Positions 1 to 12,650 of a stretch of DNA of 64,000 bases are shown piece by piece; the stretch's first letter is position 1; each line of letters begins with the position of its first letter. Under the pieces are notes generated by a model. It saw only the letters and a program-made list of their open reading frames with translations, searched no databases and was not told the DNA's origin. The position numbers and the translations under genes are program-made. The stretch is from Cervus elaphus (Eukaryota; Chordata; Mammalia; Artiodactyla; Cervidae): NCBI RefSeq assembly GCF_910594005.1, contig NC_057829.1, positions 55,783,001 to 55,847,000 of the forward strand, read 5' to 3'.

Positions 1-136
1 TTTTTCACTTTAAAATATCTCCTGGGGATACTTTCACATGGGTGCATTGTGAGCTCCCTCATGCTTTTTCAGAGCTGCATAGCATTCCATTGTAGGGCTC
101 TGTCATTGCTTATTTATCCAGTAATCAATAAATAAT
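1..136 (-). mobile_element. Old L1 3'-UTR fragment (tentative)
   Basis: The block around CATAGCATTCCATTGTAGGG resembles the antisense L1 3' UTR, where a similar string refers to visible test units of the old LINE consensus. It continues past the SINE inserted at 137. Assignment is by eye and weak. Confidence 0.35.
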
Positions 137-343
137 GGGCTTCCCTGGTGGCTCAGTGGTAAAGAATCCACCTTCCAATGTAGGAGATGCAGGTTCGATT
201 CCTGGGTTGGGAAGATCCCCTGGAGAAGGAAATGGCAGCCCACTCCAGTATTCTTGCCTGGGAAATCCCACGGACAGAGGAGCCTGGGGAGCTATGGACC
301 ATGGGGTTGCAAAGAGTCAGACATGACTGAGCAACTGAGCACA
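137..343 (+). mobile_element. Bov-tA SINE with target-site duplication
   Basis: A tRNA-derived head with A box (TGGCTCAGTGGT) and B box (GGTTCGATTCC) leads into the Bov-A body (GAGAAGGAAATGGCAGCC, AGAGGAGCCTGG, AAAGAGTCAGACATGACTGA). A 14-base target duplication, AATCAATAAATAAT at 123-136 and AATCAATAAACAAT at 344-357, differs at one base. Confidence 0.95.
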
Positions 344-357
344 AATCAATAAACAAT

Positions 358-2100
358 AGGATAAACAAATTCAGATGTCATCAACAACATTCTTTCCCAC
401 TTTCTACCTGATATCCACACTTCGGAGGTGAACACCCAGGCATATAAAGGATAAAACAATTACAACATCTTGGTGATACGAACCCTAAAATTTAGTGGCC
501 ACCAGTCCTTCAGTTCGCCTTTGAAGATAAGAAAGGATGCTGATGACAAAGGCTGGTGCTCAGCCACTCACATGGCATAGAATTGACACTCCTTCCTACT
601 AGCCAAGAACAGCCCCACTATCTGGAGCCTAGGGCCCACTTCACAAAAACCCTGCAGAGGCTGAGGGTATGTGTCCCTGAGGCACCCCTGTAGAAAAGAC
701 AAAAAAACAAGTTTCCTCAATGTACTCCAAGTTGCTACACTATTTGAATATGAACATCGCTTTATTCCTATGTTAAGAATATCACACATAGCAACCTAAA
801 TCCATCAATATTCAAGTTTTAAAAAGCATATAAAAATATGGCACCTACAGCTTTGGGGAAGACATATGTCTCTCTATTTAATACTTTGAAAACACCATTT
901 CCCCTTAAGTGAATTGTATGGAAAGTTACAAATTAAATTTATTCTACACTCTCTTTTCTATTCATTATTGTTGATAATTGTTAATTAATTTGCCCATTTC
1001 CATTAATCTTCCCCCAAAGCAATCAGCTAGCAAGTATATTTAATCTTCAAAAGCATATTATGTATGCATATGAATGCATAATTTCAGTGTGTTTTCTTTC
1101 TGAACTAAATTGCTTATCTGATCTAGGCCTATCACAAATGTTCATATATTTCCACTGGAATGGAGTAGAATATAAATCAGCATGTAACAAAGTGCATTTT
1201 CTAGTTTAAAGTTTTCAACGTAATCAGCTTCATACGTTAGAACTAACTATAACCAAATACGTATCTTAAAATAATTATGAGAACAACGAACAAAAGAGGT
1301 TTTAGAATTAGAAAATCAGTGATATAATACATTCCAACATAGAAAGTAATTCTAAAAATTAGAGTCTAAAATCCAAAGCAAAAATAAAACAGTAATATCA
1401 GAACCAGCTAGCAAAACACCAAATGCCACCAGTGCTTTGAACAAAGTGAATAAAACTGAAATCCCCTTTGTGGACTGTGAAGTGAGAAAGAAATGAAAAG
1501 AGAGAAAATATTATATGGAAAGGTCAATAATTTTCTAACTAATTAAAACAGAAAACAAAAAATGAAGAAAAGCCTCTCGGTAAGAACCATAAATCACTAT
1601 ATCTTTAAAAACAGTATTTAGAAGAAATCTCAATTGAAAACTGATGATAAAATCACTATAAAATAATTCAACAACCTCCTAAATTCAGAGAATATTAAAA
1701 CAAATTCCTAAAATCAAAACTCTCACATCATAAGAGCACAATTTTGTTCATATCTACTTAATACTATAAAATAGCAAATAGGCATCAGGTGTTTGGTTAT
1801 TGATTCTCTTAATCCTTTACTCTCATATTTTTTAAATAGTTTCTCTTCAAATGGCATTATTCAATAGTTTGAAGTAACATTCAGTGCTAGTAATCTATAT
1901 GAGCCATCACAGAGTCTAATTGCTTAGCTGTTTTCTTGTCCTAGGATACACAATATACAGCAGTAAAAGAGACATTTCCCCTCCTCTTCCTTTCTCCTTT
2001 AGCACATTAACCACTAAAAATCCACCACAACTTTAGTCCAGAGGCTATTTTTATTCTTCTTTTCTTCCCCTTAGTCCCATTTTACATGACAAGTCTCTCT
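358..2100. other. AT-rich intron, nothing recognised
   Basis: Low-GC sequence with many short A-runs. No reading frame, RNA gene or repeat family I can name; old unrecognisable LINE material is possible. Confidence 0.4.
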
Positions 2101-2103
2101 GCA

Positions 2104-2229
2104 TGCATGTGTGCGTGCTAAAGTCACTTCAGTCATGTCTGACTCTTTGTGACTGTAGCCCACCAGGCTCCTCTGTCCACGGAATTCTCCAGACAAGAAT
2201 ACTGGAGTGGATTGCCATGCCCTCCTCAA
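2104..2229 (-). mobile_element. Bov-A monomer SINE fragment
   Basis: Antisense Bov-A signature: CTTCAGTCATGTCTGACTC, CCACCAGGCTCCTCTGTCC and AAGAATACTGGAGTGGATTG. Only the Bov-A monomer is present; the tRNA-derived head is missing. Confidence 0.9.
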
Positions 2230-2464
2230 CATGTCTCTTTACACTAAAGCAAAAACCTTCCCAATTAAATATTATAACTGACAAACTCACTTTCTACTTG
2301 TATGGGGAAAGAATTATGTTCATTTTATACATGTGTCTACCCAGAATCTGCATTATGTAAGGTTAATGAACTATGGCATATTTTTTTCTTTTCTCCCCAG
2401 AATGAGTATGCTGAAAGAATAAGAAGAGCAAAAATAATTCTGCCTCATGTTTTCATAGCATTTG

Positions 2465-2660
2465 AATAAAACTGGCTGATATTTACTGAGCATACAGCAT
2501 GCCAGGCTCTGTGATAAGTGCTTATACAGAGTACTGGATTCAGTTCTCACAACCCTAAATGGTAGGTATTATCCCCATGTTACAAATGAGGAAATTGAGG
2601 CTCAGAGAGGTTAACTTACTTTCCCAATGTACATAGTTATTTAATAAAGTTCAAAACTTG
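2465..2660 (-). mobile_element. MIR SINE
   Basis: Antisense MIR features in order: ATTTACTGAGCATACAGCATGCC, AACCCTAAATGGTAGGTATT and ATGAGGAAATTGAGGCTCAG followed by AGAGGTTAAC. These match the MIR core region, much diverged. Confidence 0.75.
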
Positions 2661-2874
2661 GTTTCAAACATGGATTTTTCTCCAGATCCTCCTCTTAACC
2701 AATATATACTTTTCTACTGAGTCAGTTACAAATCACATCCATATACCTGGTCTAGTAGAATCCCTGTTTCCTGTTTATACTGGAGAATCAATGAAAGTCT
2801 TGTTGGAAAGAATTTAGAAGACCTGACTCTGACTCAGTATAGAAATTCCCACTTTGAGCATCCCTAGCTTTTAG

Positions 2875-3158
2875 TTTGGAGAAGGCAATGGCAACCCACT
2901 CCAGCACTCTTGCCTGGAAAATCCCATGGACGGAGGAGCCTGGTAGGCTGGGGTCCACAGGGTCGCTAAGAGTCGGACACAACTGAGCGACTTCACTTTC
3001 ACTTTTCACTTTCATGCATTGGAGAAGGAAATGGCAACCCACTCCAGTGTTCTTGCCCGGAGAATCCCAGGGACAGAGGAGCCTGGTGGGCTGCCGTCTA
3101 TGGGGTGGCACAGAGTCAGACACGACTGAAGCGACTTAGCAGCAGCAGCAGCAGCAGC
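2875..3158 (+). mobile_element. Bov-A2 dimeric SINE
   Basis: Two Bov-A monomers in tandem, each starting GGAGAAGGMAATGGCAACCC, are joined by a TTCACTTTCACTTTTCACTT linker. The element ends in an AGC repeat. A 9-base duplication AGCTTTTAG flanks it at 2866-2874 and 3159-3167. Confidence 0.94.
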
Positions 3159-3161
3159 AGC
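3138..3161 (+). repeat. (AGC)8 microsatellite at SINE tail
   Basis: Eight pure AGC units form the 3' tail of the Bov-A2 element. Such tails are typical of Bov-A2 and often vary in length. Confidence 0.95.
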
Positions 3162-3167
3162 TTTTAG

Positions 3168-4180
3168 CTAAACTCAAGTACTGACAGAGAAGTCATAGCT
3201 GCTTGTAGCAAACATGTACATTGCTGGATGGTCACAAGTGTTTAAAAAGTTCTATTAAGTCCAGGACAAATGCACCTTTTAATGGATTTCCCTCCCCTCC
3301 ATCGGTGTCATTCTTTCAGAACAACTAATTCTTAATCTTTTCCATATGACACCTATTCAAGTAACTGTAGCCATTTGTGATCTTTTCATATCTTTCATTC
3401 AGTTAGGTCCTTTCCTTTGGAAATGACAGAACCCCAAGCAAAAATCAAGAGTAAGCAAGAAGACTAGTGTTGAAGTTATGCTTCAGGCATGCCTCAGTCC
3501 AGAGGCTCAAATGATGTCACCAGAATCTGGGTTCTCTCCAACTCTCATCTCTGTACCCATCAATATGGCTTCATTCTCAAGTTCAGTTATGGCAATATGG
3601 CGTTCCAGCAGCACCAGGGTTATATTTTGCAAGGATCAATCTGATTCAAAAGTATGTGCTCTCCCCCAGCACACCCAGAAAATGTCTGATTGTGTTTTTC
3701 TGGCCCAGATCAGTTCACACGTCCACCCCAAACAAATCATGCAGGCCAGGAAAAACACCCCACCCTCCAGACTGGGGCATCCACTCCACCCAAAACACAT
3801 GGAGTAAGAATAGGGGTAGGGATAGCTTCCCGGACAAAAATAATAGCTGTTCCAGGCATCATCCTTGTTTTAAGTAGAATATGTCAGTCATCCTATAACA
3901 TGACTACAGAAATGAACTCAGGACTTCAAATGTGCATGAACTAGCATAGATGACATGAAGCGCAGAATCATTTTTTCACATTTCTGTTATATTTATAATT
4001 CAAACTTATAGAATGGTAATTGAAGGTATTTATCCTTTGTTGGAGCATTTTGTCCCTCAAGTCCTGAGCACTCATTTTGTGCCAACTGTGTCTCTAGCCT
4101 ACTCCTTAGAGAGATTCTACAATAGTGTCACTTATTATGACTTCTGTACCTTCATCTGACAGGTTTATAATTTGGAGGCC
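3168..4180. other. Intron, nothing recognised
   Basis: Moderate-GC sequence around 3470-3850 with short open frames in several registers but no recognisable protein. No repeat family named. Confidence 0.35.
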
Positions 4181-4199
4181 ACTTCACTTAAAATTTTAT

Positions 4200-4700
4200 T
4201 ATAACATAAGACCAGTTAGATATATTTGGCTGGGGAGAAATGTTTTTCAGAAAACTCAGCTCAAAATGGCCTAAACAATGAGAGTGATTTATTATCTCCC
4301 CAAACAAGAAGTCATGAAGTTGGCTGACTCTGAGATACTTAATTTGCCAGCCTGATGACATCAGTGAGGACTGGGTTTCCTTCCATCTTTTCACTCTGCC
4401 ATCCTCAGTGTTCGACTCAGCAGCTCCAATGGACAGGGTATGGCAACTGCCAACCCAAGCATCACCCACAAATCAAAATCAGTAGGACTCTGACAAACCG
4501 TTTCTTCATGAGCATCTCTTTTTAAGAAATAAAGCCTTCCCAGATGGCCTTCTCCACAGCCTTCTGCTCATGGCTTGCCAGCTGTGAACTATATCACGTA
4601 TTTATCCCTAAACCAATCACATACAGAAATATGAGACAACCACAAGTGGTTGAGTGAAACATGACCACATGTAGAAGAGGGGGTGCCTGAACAAAATAAG
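4200..4700. repeat. Probable old interspersed repeat, family not named
   Basis: The block with AAAATGGCCTAAACAATGAG, GATTTATTATCTC and CTCTGCCATCCTCAG resembles a common old mammalian repeat I know by sight but cannot name with confidence. No terminal repeats were found. Confidence 0.4.
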
Positions 4701-4859
4701 GTTCTTTTAATAATGAAGAAGAGGGGATGAGCTCTGAGAGGTAGCAGAAAAAAGTTAAAATCAATCATACTCTCACCACCCCAGAAACAGATCTGATTAA
4801 CATTGTGGTGTATTTGCTTCCAAACTTTTTTCTGTTTTTGTTGCTTCTCCTAAAAGCTT

Positions 4860-5420
4860 TTCATTCATTCACTTGCTTGACAAATGCTTATTGAAAATCT
4901 ACTACTTCCCACTAGTGTTCTAGGCATTGGAGACATGGTGGTGATAAAGGCAAGGAAACAATTGGATACGGTTTCTCAGGCAGTGTTAGGTGCCAGGTAG
5001 GTTAGTTAAAAAGGGATAAGGAGTGAGGAGGGTGCAGTGGGCAAAGAGAGGTGGTAAGGTGAGGGCAGGACTATCTGAGCAGAGTTCTGAGAGGTGAGAG
5101 TGAGTCACAAGAGGATCCAAAGAAGGTGAAGCCTAGATGCAGAGGTTCTGAGACCTCTGTCCATGAGCACACTCCATGTCCAAAAGCCAGCCAAAGGACC
5201 AGGGTGGCCCCATCATCAGGTGAGTGAGTAGCAGAGATATAAGTGATACATCTGGTCAGGAATCAGATCTTACAGGGCCTGACAGGTCCTTATGAGGCCT
5301 TTAGTTTTATTCTCGGTGAGATGAGAAAGTCTTGGAGAGCTGAGTGGTGGAGACGTGGCCTGACTTACATTTTGTGATGTTTACTCAGGCTGCTCTGTGA
5401 AGAAGAGACTGTGGACACAA
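4860..5420 (-). mobile_element. L2 LINE fragment, 3' end and ORF part
   Basis: Starts with the antisense L2 3' end (TTCATTCATTCACTTGCTTG, TTATTGAAAATCTACTACT, TTCTAGGCATTGGAGACATG). Further on comes the antisense ORF part with ACAGGGCCTGACAGGTCCTT, TTTTATTCTCGGTGAGATGA and GGCCTGACTTACATTTTGTG. Strongly decayed, with no open frame. Confidence 0.7.
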
Positions 5421-5564
5421 AATTCTAGGAAGTAGACTTTTTTCAAGAATTTCTGACAGCTTTTTAATGTCTTTTCCCCCCTGATTTACAAGAACAACGT
5501 TGTCCACTCACTAGCTTTCTCCTATATCTCTGACAGTCTGTTTCAATTTTCTGGTTTAAACCAT

Positions 5565-5845
5565 ACCTGGCCAACAGAAATATATGATGAGAGCCACAGA
5601 TTTAAAGTTTGTAGGGAAAAAAATGAAGTAAAAAGAAACAGATGAGCTTGAATTTAATATTTTATTTAACCCATATTTCCTAAATAAAATTTCCACATAT
5701 CACTAATACAAAAATTTTAATGAGATATTTTACAAGCTTTTCCTTGTATAAAGCCTTTGAAATCTAGTTATATTTTATGCAGACAGCACATCACAATTCT
5801 CACTAGCCACATATGGTCACTGCTTACCATATTGGACGTGGAAGT
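5565..5845. mobile_element. Non-autonomous DNA transposon relic (hAT-like, tentative)
   Basis: The left end resembles a family starting CTGTCCAACAGAAATATA (here CTGGCCAACAGAAATATA). The right end carries ACTAGCCACATATGGTCACT and ATATTGGACG, giving short imperfect inverted ends. The interior contains ATTTTATTTAACCCATAT. I recognise the family but not its name. Confidence 0.5.
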
Positions 5846-6152
5846 TTGGGACAATAGTTTCTACTTGTTCTATATTCCTTTTAATGTATCCCTTATGCTG
5901 TATCATACCTTTAATATCTGTGGACTTAATTTCATGAATATTTCAATTTTAAAAGATCCAGCTAACTTTAATACCCTGTATCACTCAGATAAATTGGGTG
6001 GATCTTGTCTCATTCCATTGTCTCTTTAGATTAACTTTTTATTTTCAAATATTTTAATTCAAAGACACACTTATACAGTTGACTGCTGGCTAGTAATAGT
6101 TCACGATATTTACCTGAAAAAGGAAGAATGAACACTGACAATCTTTAAATCC

Positions 6153-6366
6153 TGGCTTCCCTGGTGGATCACGTGGTAAAGCGTGTGCCTGCAATGTGGG
6201 AGACCTGGGTTTGATCCCTGGGTCGGGAAGATCTCCTGGAGAAGGAAATGGCAACCCACTCCAGTACTCTTGCCTGGAAAATTCCATGGACTGAGAAGCC
6301 TGGTAGGCTACAGACCATGGGGTTGCAAAGAGTTGGACATGACTGAGTGACTTCACTTCACTTCTA
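6153..6366 (+). mobile_element. Bov-tA SINE
   Basis: Full tRNA-derived head (GGCTTCCCTGGTGGATCACG, GGTTTGATCCCTGGG) and Bov-A body (GAAATGGCAACCCACTCCAG, AAAGAGTTGGACATGACTGA). It ends directly beside an antisense BovB tail. Confidence 0.93.
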
Positions 6367-6369
6367 TTT

Positions 6370-6502
6370 TGTTCAGCTCCTCAGTTGTGTCTGACTCTTT
6401 GTGACTCCATGGACTGCAGCACGCCAGGCTTCCCTATCCTTCACTATCTCCTGGAGTTTGCTCAACTTATGTCCATTGAGTTGATGATGCCATCCATCCT
6501 TT
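6370..6502 (-). mobile_element. BovB LINE 3' end fragment
   Basis: Antisense BovB tail with TCAGTTGTGTCTGACTC, CAGCACGCCAGGCTTCCC and GTCCATTGAGTTGATGATGC followed by CATCCATCC. About 130 bases remain. Confidence 0.85.
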
Positions 6503-7269
6503 AAATAATTGGATAAATTTTATTAACCTTAGAAAAGATGTAAATCTGATTTACTTTTTCTTTCTTTTAAGTTTATGTGAGAACTACAATAATTATCCTC
6601 ACACATCACAAAATTGCATGCTTCCAAAAGTGCATTACTAGTCTTTTAAAAATTCGAGTATGGTATTCAGTACATGGTACAGTAGTGGCACATAGTAGGG
6701 GATGATCAGTGTGAGATAAAGGGTTAAGTGAATAAACACAGAGCAGCTCAGAAGGTACCAGGAATAGTGGGAGGCACAATGCCATGAGAAATGGAACAGA
6801 CTCCCACTCAGTATGAAGATCAACCATCACCAAGAATGACAAAATCAAGTTCCCTGCATTTGTAAATCTAAGAAATAAAATCTAATGAGATTATGGGAAG
6901 TTATCTGATTTCTGGTTTGTTTTTTAGGTGGTGTTGTGGTTGTTTGTCCCAGCAAGAAACAGGCATAGCCCAGAGCCTAGAGCATTGTAGGATTCCATAT
7001 GTCTTACTTTCCTCTCTCTCCTAAGAGTACCATTGGTTTGAGGAAGAAAACAAGGACAATCAAAACTCCCTTGCAAGAAATAAATGTTTACATCTAAAAC
7101 ATATGAGACTTCAAATTTTAAATTTTTAAAACTTTTCATTTTTCACTTTGGGAATATGAGACCCACAGCATTGAAATAATATGAAAAGGTATGAATTCAA
7201 AAGTAAAAGTCTCCTTGTCCATTTGTAACCTAAATTTCTAATACTACTCTCCAAAAAAATTGCTGTAAC
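6503..7269. other. Intron, nothing recognised
   Basis: AT-rich; short frames near 6606-6848 and 6924-7139 resemble no known protein. No named repeat. Confidence 0.35.
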
Positions 7270-7460
7270 AGTATATTCTTCTTAAAATTATCTATGCATA
7301 CTATATTCATACATGTTTATATGTAATCTTTTCATAAAATGAGATTATACTCTACATATTCTATGACTCGCTTTTTCCCCTTCACCACATACACTGGATA
7401 TATCTGTTAGTAAATATAAATATACTTCCTTTATCTTAAAGCTGAATAGTGAGAATAAGG
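7270..7460 (-). mobile_element. Old L1 3'-UTR fragment (tentative)
   Basis: TCATAAAATGAGATTATACT, CTATGACTCGCTTTTTCCCC and AGCTGAATAGTG are typical of antisense old-L1 3' UTR. Diverged, with no visible boundaries. Confidence 0.45.
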
Positions 7461-8420
7461 AATTTAAGCTGAATCAGTGAGCCAAAACTTTCTGGAATTT
7501 CACTTTTAAATATATCTTTCAAAGAGAAAAAGATTTTAAGACATTCTCTTACAGAAACAATCAGAAAACTGAGCTCATATTCCACAGAAAAAAATCAGAA
7601 GACCTCAGAAGGGTAATATATGGTCAATACAATGCAACTATTCACCTTTTAACTGAAACTAAGAATCTGAGAAAGTAAGTATTTTACTTTCCCTAGAAAG
7701 TGTGTGTGATTCTACCGGGGAAGAAAAAGAGTGATTTCAAATGTCCTATTTCAAACACAGTTTTGTTACAAGACCTCTTCTTTTATTTTCTCATTAGCAG
7801 AGAATCAGAATTAAAGTCCCTCCCCATCACTTAAAAGCAATATTCATGCATCAAACTTCACACATCAAATCAGTATTTGGCTGGGAAAACTCTCTCAGCA
7901 GTTCTTTGACCACTGTAAGGTTCCCGGCAGAACCCTGCCTGCAGCCGTAGGGAGCAGAGACAGCAGTCAAGCTGCAGCCTGCACCTCACTCAAGGATTGT
8001 TCCCCCAACCCAGCTCCCTGCTTTGGGCATGTTCTTCTTTGGTGCCAGACCTCAGCTCTCTCCCTCTTCTGCCTGGGTTGGATCAGACTGCATTCCAGGA
8101 CCAAGCACTGACCTCTGGCTCTGCTCTGGTTTCCCCTTGGGAGGTTGATTCCTGCCATTTCGGGACATCACAAATACAGCAAGGATAGCTCCCCCCACAT
8201 CCTGGAGAGGCTCCTGGGTACTGCCACTAGCATATCCACGGCACCTCCAATTCCATACTCATGAGCAGGAGACAATGCACCATCCCCACCTCCTGGGGTA
8301 CCACACTGGCTGCTCTGCTTCTCCACGAGGACACGGAAGTAGCTTCCAGAGAAGCCAAGTCAGGAATGTGAGCGCAAAGGTCAGGCTGACTGGGGTCACA
8401 ACCGACTTCTAATTTGTAAG
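7461..8420. other. Intron, nothing recognised
   Basis: A more GC-rich patch at 7900-8400 has short frames on both strands, none recognisable. Could be unique sequence. Confidence 0.35.
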
Positions 8421-8436
8421 CTAGAGTGAGCCATTT

Positions 8437-8586
8437 TTAAAAATATTTATTTATTTATTTATTTATTTATTTGGCTGCGCAGTTCTTAGTTGTGGTATGC
8501 AGGATCTAGATCCCTGACCAAGAATCAAACTCTGGCCCCCTATATTGGGAGTGCAAATCTTAACCACCAGACCATGAGGGAAGTCT
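8437..8586 (-). mobile_element. CHR-type tRNA-Glu SINE with perfect 16-bp TSD
   Basis: Antisense CHR signature: TTTGGCTGCGCAG, TCTTAGTTGTGGTATGCAG, TAGATCCCTGACCAAGAATC and CATGAGGGAAGTC. The A-rich tail is the TTTA run at 8441-8473. CTAGAGTGAGCCATTT at 8421-8436 repeats exactly at 8587-8602. CHR SINEs are shared by whales, hippos and ruminants, which supports the taxonomic call. Confidence 0.92.
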
Positions 8587-8799
8587 CTAGAGTGAGCCAT
8601 TTAACCCAAAACTTCATGATCTCACTGATAACATTGAGTTAATGACAGCACTTTCATAATATGGTTAAGTAAAATCTTATTTAATAAGATTAAATAGTCC
8701 CTATTATTTATCGTGCTCAGTAAAGTTCAGTTAGGTAATAACACTATTACTGTGCTCAGCACAATGCATGAAGCTTAGTATATGCTTAATAAGTACTAG

Positions 8800-8866
8800 T
8801 GGAAATGACAATGGTGATGGTGATAATGATGACACCAGTGATTACAATGATGATGCTAGACCTCAC
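8800..8866. repeat. Degenerate GAT-type trinucleotide tract
   Basis: Imperfect runs of GATGATGGTGATAATGATGA type spaced by ACACCAGTG. Likely an old decayed microsatellite. Confidence 0.5.
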
Positions 8867-8905
8867 CAAAAGTCTTTAGAACTACTGGCTTCCTAAATAA
8901 TTAAC

Positions 8906-10701
8906 ACGAAGAGCAAGAAGAGATGAAAAAGCCTTCTTAAATGAAGAATGCAAAGAAATACAGGAAAACAACAGAATGGGAAAGACTAGAGATCTCTTCA
9001 AGAAAATTAGAGCCACCAAGGGAACATTTCATGCAAAGAGGGGCACAATAAAGGACAGAAACAGCAAGGATCTAACAGAATAAGAAGAGATTAAGAGATG
9101 GCAAGAATATACAGGAGAACTATACAAAGAAGGTCTTATTATCCAGATAACCATGATGGTGTGGGCACTCACCTAGGGCCAGACATCCTAGAGTGTGAAG
9201 TCAGGTGGGCCTTAGGAAGCATCACTACAAACAAAGCTAGTGGAGGTGATGGAATTCCAGGTGAGCTATTTCAAATCCTAAAAGATGATGCTGTTAAAGT
9301 GCTACACTCAAAATGCCAGCAAATTTGGAAAAGTCAGCAATGGCCACAGGACTGGAAAAGGTCAGTTTTCATTCTAATCCCAAGAAGGGCAGTGTCAAAC
9401 AAGGTTCAAACTACCAGACAATTGCACTCACTTCACATGCTAGCAAGGTAATGTTCAAAATCCTTCAAGCTGAGCCTCAACAGTACATGAACCGAGAACT
9501 TCCAGATGTTCAAGCTGGATTTAGAAAAGGCAGAGGAACCAGAGATCAAATTGTCAACATCCACTGGACCAAAGAAAAAGCAAGAGAGTTTCAGAAAAAC
9601 ATCTACTTCTGCTTCATTGACTACATTAAAGCCTTTGACTGTCTGGATCACAACAACCTGGAAAATTCTTAAAGACATGGGAATACCAGACCACCTTACC
9701 TGTTTCCTGAGAAACTTGAATGTAGGTCAAGAAGCAACAGTTAGAACCAGACATGGAACAATGAACTGGTTCAAAATTGGGAAAGGAGTACATCAAGGCT
9801 GTATATTGTTACTCTGCTTATTTAACTTGCATGCAGAGTACATCATGAGAAATGTCAGGTTGAATGAAGCACAAGCTGGAATCAAGGTTGCCGGCAGAAA
9901 TAGTAACAACCTCAGATATGCAGATGATACCACTCCAATGGTAGAAAGCAAAGAGGAACTAAAGAGCCTTTTGATGAAGGTAAAAGAGGAGAGTGAAAAT
10001 GGTGTGAAAAAGCTGGCTTAAAACTCAACATTCAAAAAACTAAGATCATGGCACCCAGTTCCCTCACTTCATGGCAAACAGATGGGGGAAAAGTGGAAAC
10101 AGTGACTGACTTAATTTTCTTGGGCTCCAAAATCACTTTGGACTGTGACTGCAGCCATGAAATTAAAAGATGCCTACTCTGTGGAAGAAAAGCTATGACA
10201 AACCTAGACAGCACATTAAAAAGCAGAGACATCACTTTGCTGACAGAGGTCCATATAGTCAAACCTATGGTTTTTCCAGTAGTCATGTATAGATGTGAGA
10301 GTTGGACCATAAAGAAGGTTTAGTGCCGAAGAACTGATGCTTTTGAATTGTGGTGCTGGAGAAGACTCTTGAGAATCCCTTGAACTGCAAGGAGATGAAA
10401 CTAGTCAGTCCTGAAGGAAATCAGCCCAGAACATTCATTGGAAGGATTGAAGCTGACGCTGAAGCTCCAATACTTTGGCCACCAGATACAAAGAGCTGAC
10501 TCATTGGAAAAGAAGCTGATGCTGGGATAAATTGAGGGCAGGAGGAGAAGGGGGGTGACAGAAGGTAAGATGGTTAGATGGCATCACCGACTCAATAGAC
10601 ATGAGTTTGAGAAAACTCCGGGAGAAAGTGAGGGACAGGGAAGCCTGGTGTCCTGGCGTCTCAAAGGGTGGGGCATGACTTGGGAACTGAACAACCACAA
10701 C
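8906..10701 (+). mobile_element. BovB LINE, 5'-truncated, about 1.8 kb
   Basis: BovB (RTE clade) encodes an endonuclease and reverse transcriptase; only the RT part and the 3' tail are present. The RT motif YADD is at 9917-9928. Reading frames at 9098-9451, 9313-9672 and 9506-10021 each cover different RT parts, so the ORF is broken by frameshifts and stops. The element ends in a decayed GACTTGGGAACTGAACAACC tail. TAATTAAC flanks it at 8898-8905 and 10702-10709. It is antisense to HTR7 and cannot be active. Confidence 0.93.
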
Positions 10702-10709
10702 TAATTAAC

Positions 10710-12445
10710 TCCCTAGAATCATGCCCCATTAACTTTCCTAGATATCAAGGAATGAGATGCCTGGATCCTTCCAGAGGAAAGGCACTCTGACCAAGCTATG
10801 ACAGCACCCTGAAATGGCCAACTACACTTAACCAGAATCCTCCAAAACTACAAGGTAAAGCCTTGCGACTTTCCATGTTCTTGAGGCTTCCAAGAGTTCA
10901 TCTGAGGCTTGTATAATTTTCTAACACTCATCCTGGCGCCTTTTTTCCTCTTCCCACAAACCTGCCCAGTCATTTTGTATTACTTTTTTGTATTACTTTT
11001 GTTCCTTGCTCATACTTTCAATTCCATATTTAATCTCTTTAAACACAGTACACTTGGGTATCTGAGGTTCAGTATTTGATAATTACATCTAAAATCTACA
11101 GGCCAAATTGGGCTGTGTGTAGTGTCTGTTAGTAGTGCCTGGCTTCCTAAGGATTTGATGATGTGGTGACTGCGAGCCCGGGTTTACTGGGACTTTAACT
11201 GTGGGGATTCTTTGAAGCCTGTAATGAAGATGTGTTTCTCCAAGGGCCACCTGCATCCATTTCTGCAAGGCCAGGCAACATTGTCAATCCAGGAGCCCTT
11301 TACATCAAATTCTAGTTTGGGTTTTTTGGTTTGTTTTTCCCTACACCTCAGGAGTAGTCCCCAGAAGCACTTGCTTCTGGTTACAAATTCCTAAGAGAGA
11401 CTTTACACCACACAGTGCCAGGGTTAAGAAAGACAAATTTCCCTGCTAAATCCCTTGCAAGCTCCCACCCCCACAGGTCACTCTTTTAAGGTCCTAAATT
11501 ACAGTGGTAGCTTCAAGCTCACTCCCCCATTCTGTAAAACCCCTGGGTTTATTTCTTGCCACCAGAATGCAGTCTTTATAGACCAGGTTCTAGGTCACCA
11601 GAAATCAGCAACTATCCCAAGGGAGGCCATGAGCCTCCATAGTTTTCCTCTCTGCCTTCTCTACATTTCAGGACTATAAGTATTTCTCTCACTTTTTAGC
11701 CAGATCAGCCACATGATTTAAAGGACAAATATTCTTCACATTTTATCCAGCATTTCTAGGGTTTTCCATTAGATAAGTTTTACACAATAGCTAGTCCATC
11801 CATGATACTACCAGGAATAGCCTGGATTTTAATCTGATGTTAAAATTTACCCAGTATTTTGTTTCCAGTGATTGGAATGACTTGTCTGCCTCTCCTTGTC
11901 ATCTGCTTCAATAATCATGATGTTCCCGCTATACTGTGGAGCCCCCATGAACTCACCTCTGTCTGAGTTGTCTCTTATTACCTCCTCTCAATTTTCCATT
12001 AAACTCTTGCTCTTCAACATGAATTTTTCCAACCAGGTCTGCCCATAGGAGAAAGGTTACTGCATAATTATTATTTTATTCTGTGACTTCAAGCAAGATT
12101 TCTAGGAAATTTAGTTCTTGACAGGTACAGTAAAATTACATAAATAAAAATGGGGGTTTATTACATTCTCATTAAGACAAGTCTTATTAAAGAGATGATA
12201 TGGAATAGTATGGCACTTTATACATTATCTGTCATAAAATACACCACACACAAAACTATCTAATTATGTTTCCAACCACCTCAGGGATGGTGAGGTGAAC
12301 TGTCTACATCCTATAATGCCTTCATTATCTTAAAATTAATCACAAAAGACTCTGAAAAGATTCACTAATAGCCCTGCAAAACATACTAAATACCCCCATA
12401 TTGTTCTTTCTCTGAAGCTCATTGGGATTTCAAGCCTAGCCTCTG
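10710..12445. other. Intron, nothing firmly recognised
   Basis: Mixed composition; moderate GC at 11100-11700. Small open frames (for example 11455-11679) match nothing I know. An old LTR remnant is possible but I cannot support one. Confidence 0.35.
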
Positions 12446-12449
12446 AGAT

Positions 12450-12650
12450 AAACAGCCTGGGTCTGACTCCTTACTCTGATGGTTAGAGGTGAGAGCCAAC
12501 AGCAGGTCACTTTGTCTCTATGAGCCTCCAGTCCTCATTTACACAACAGAGATAACAACTCCTCCTTTACAGAACCACATCAGGGGTTAAATAAGACCAT
12601 TTATAAAAGCTTTGGTACAGTTCCTGGTACATAGGTTGCCTTCAATAAAA
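12450..12650 (+). mobile_element. MIR SINE
   Basis: Sense MIR order: GCCTGGGTCTGACTCCTTAC, GCAGGTCACTTTGTCTCTAT, TCCTCATTTACACAACAGAG, GGGGTTAAATAAGACC, TTCCTGGTACATAGGTTGCC and TTCAATAAA. Confidence 0.72.

Noticed and set aside
135..326. Peptides of the GSVVKNPPSNVGDAGSIPGL type, repeated at many sites
   Set aside because: These are chance translations of Bov-tA SINEs, a well-known source of false protein predictions in ruminants.
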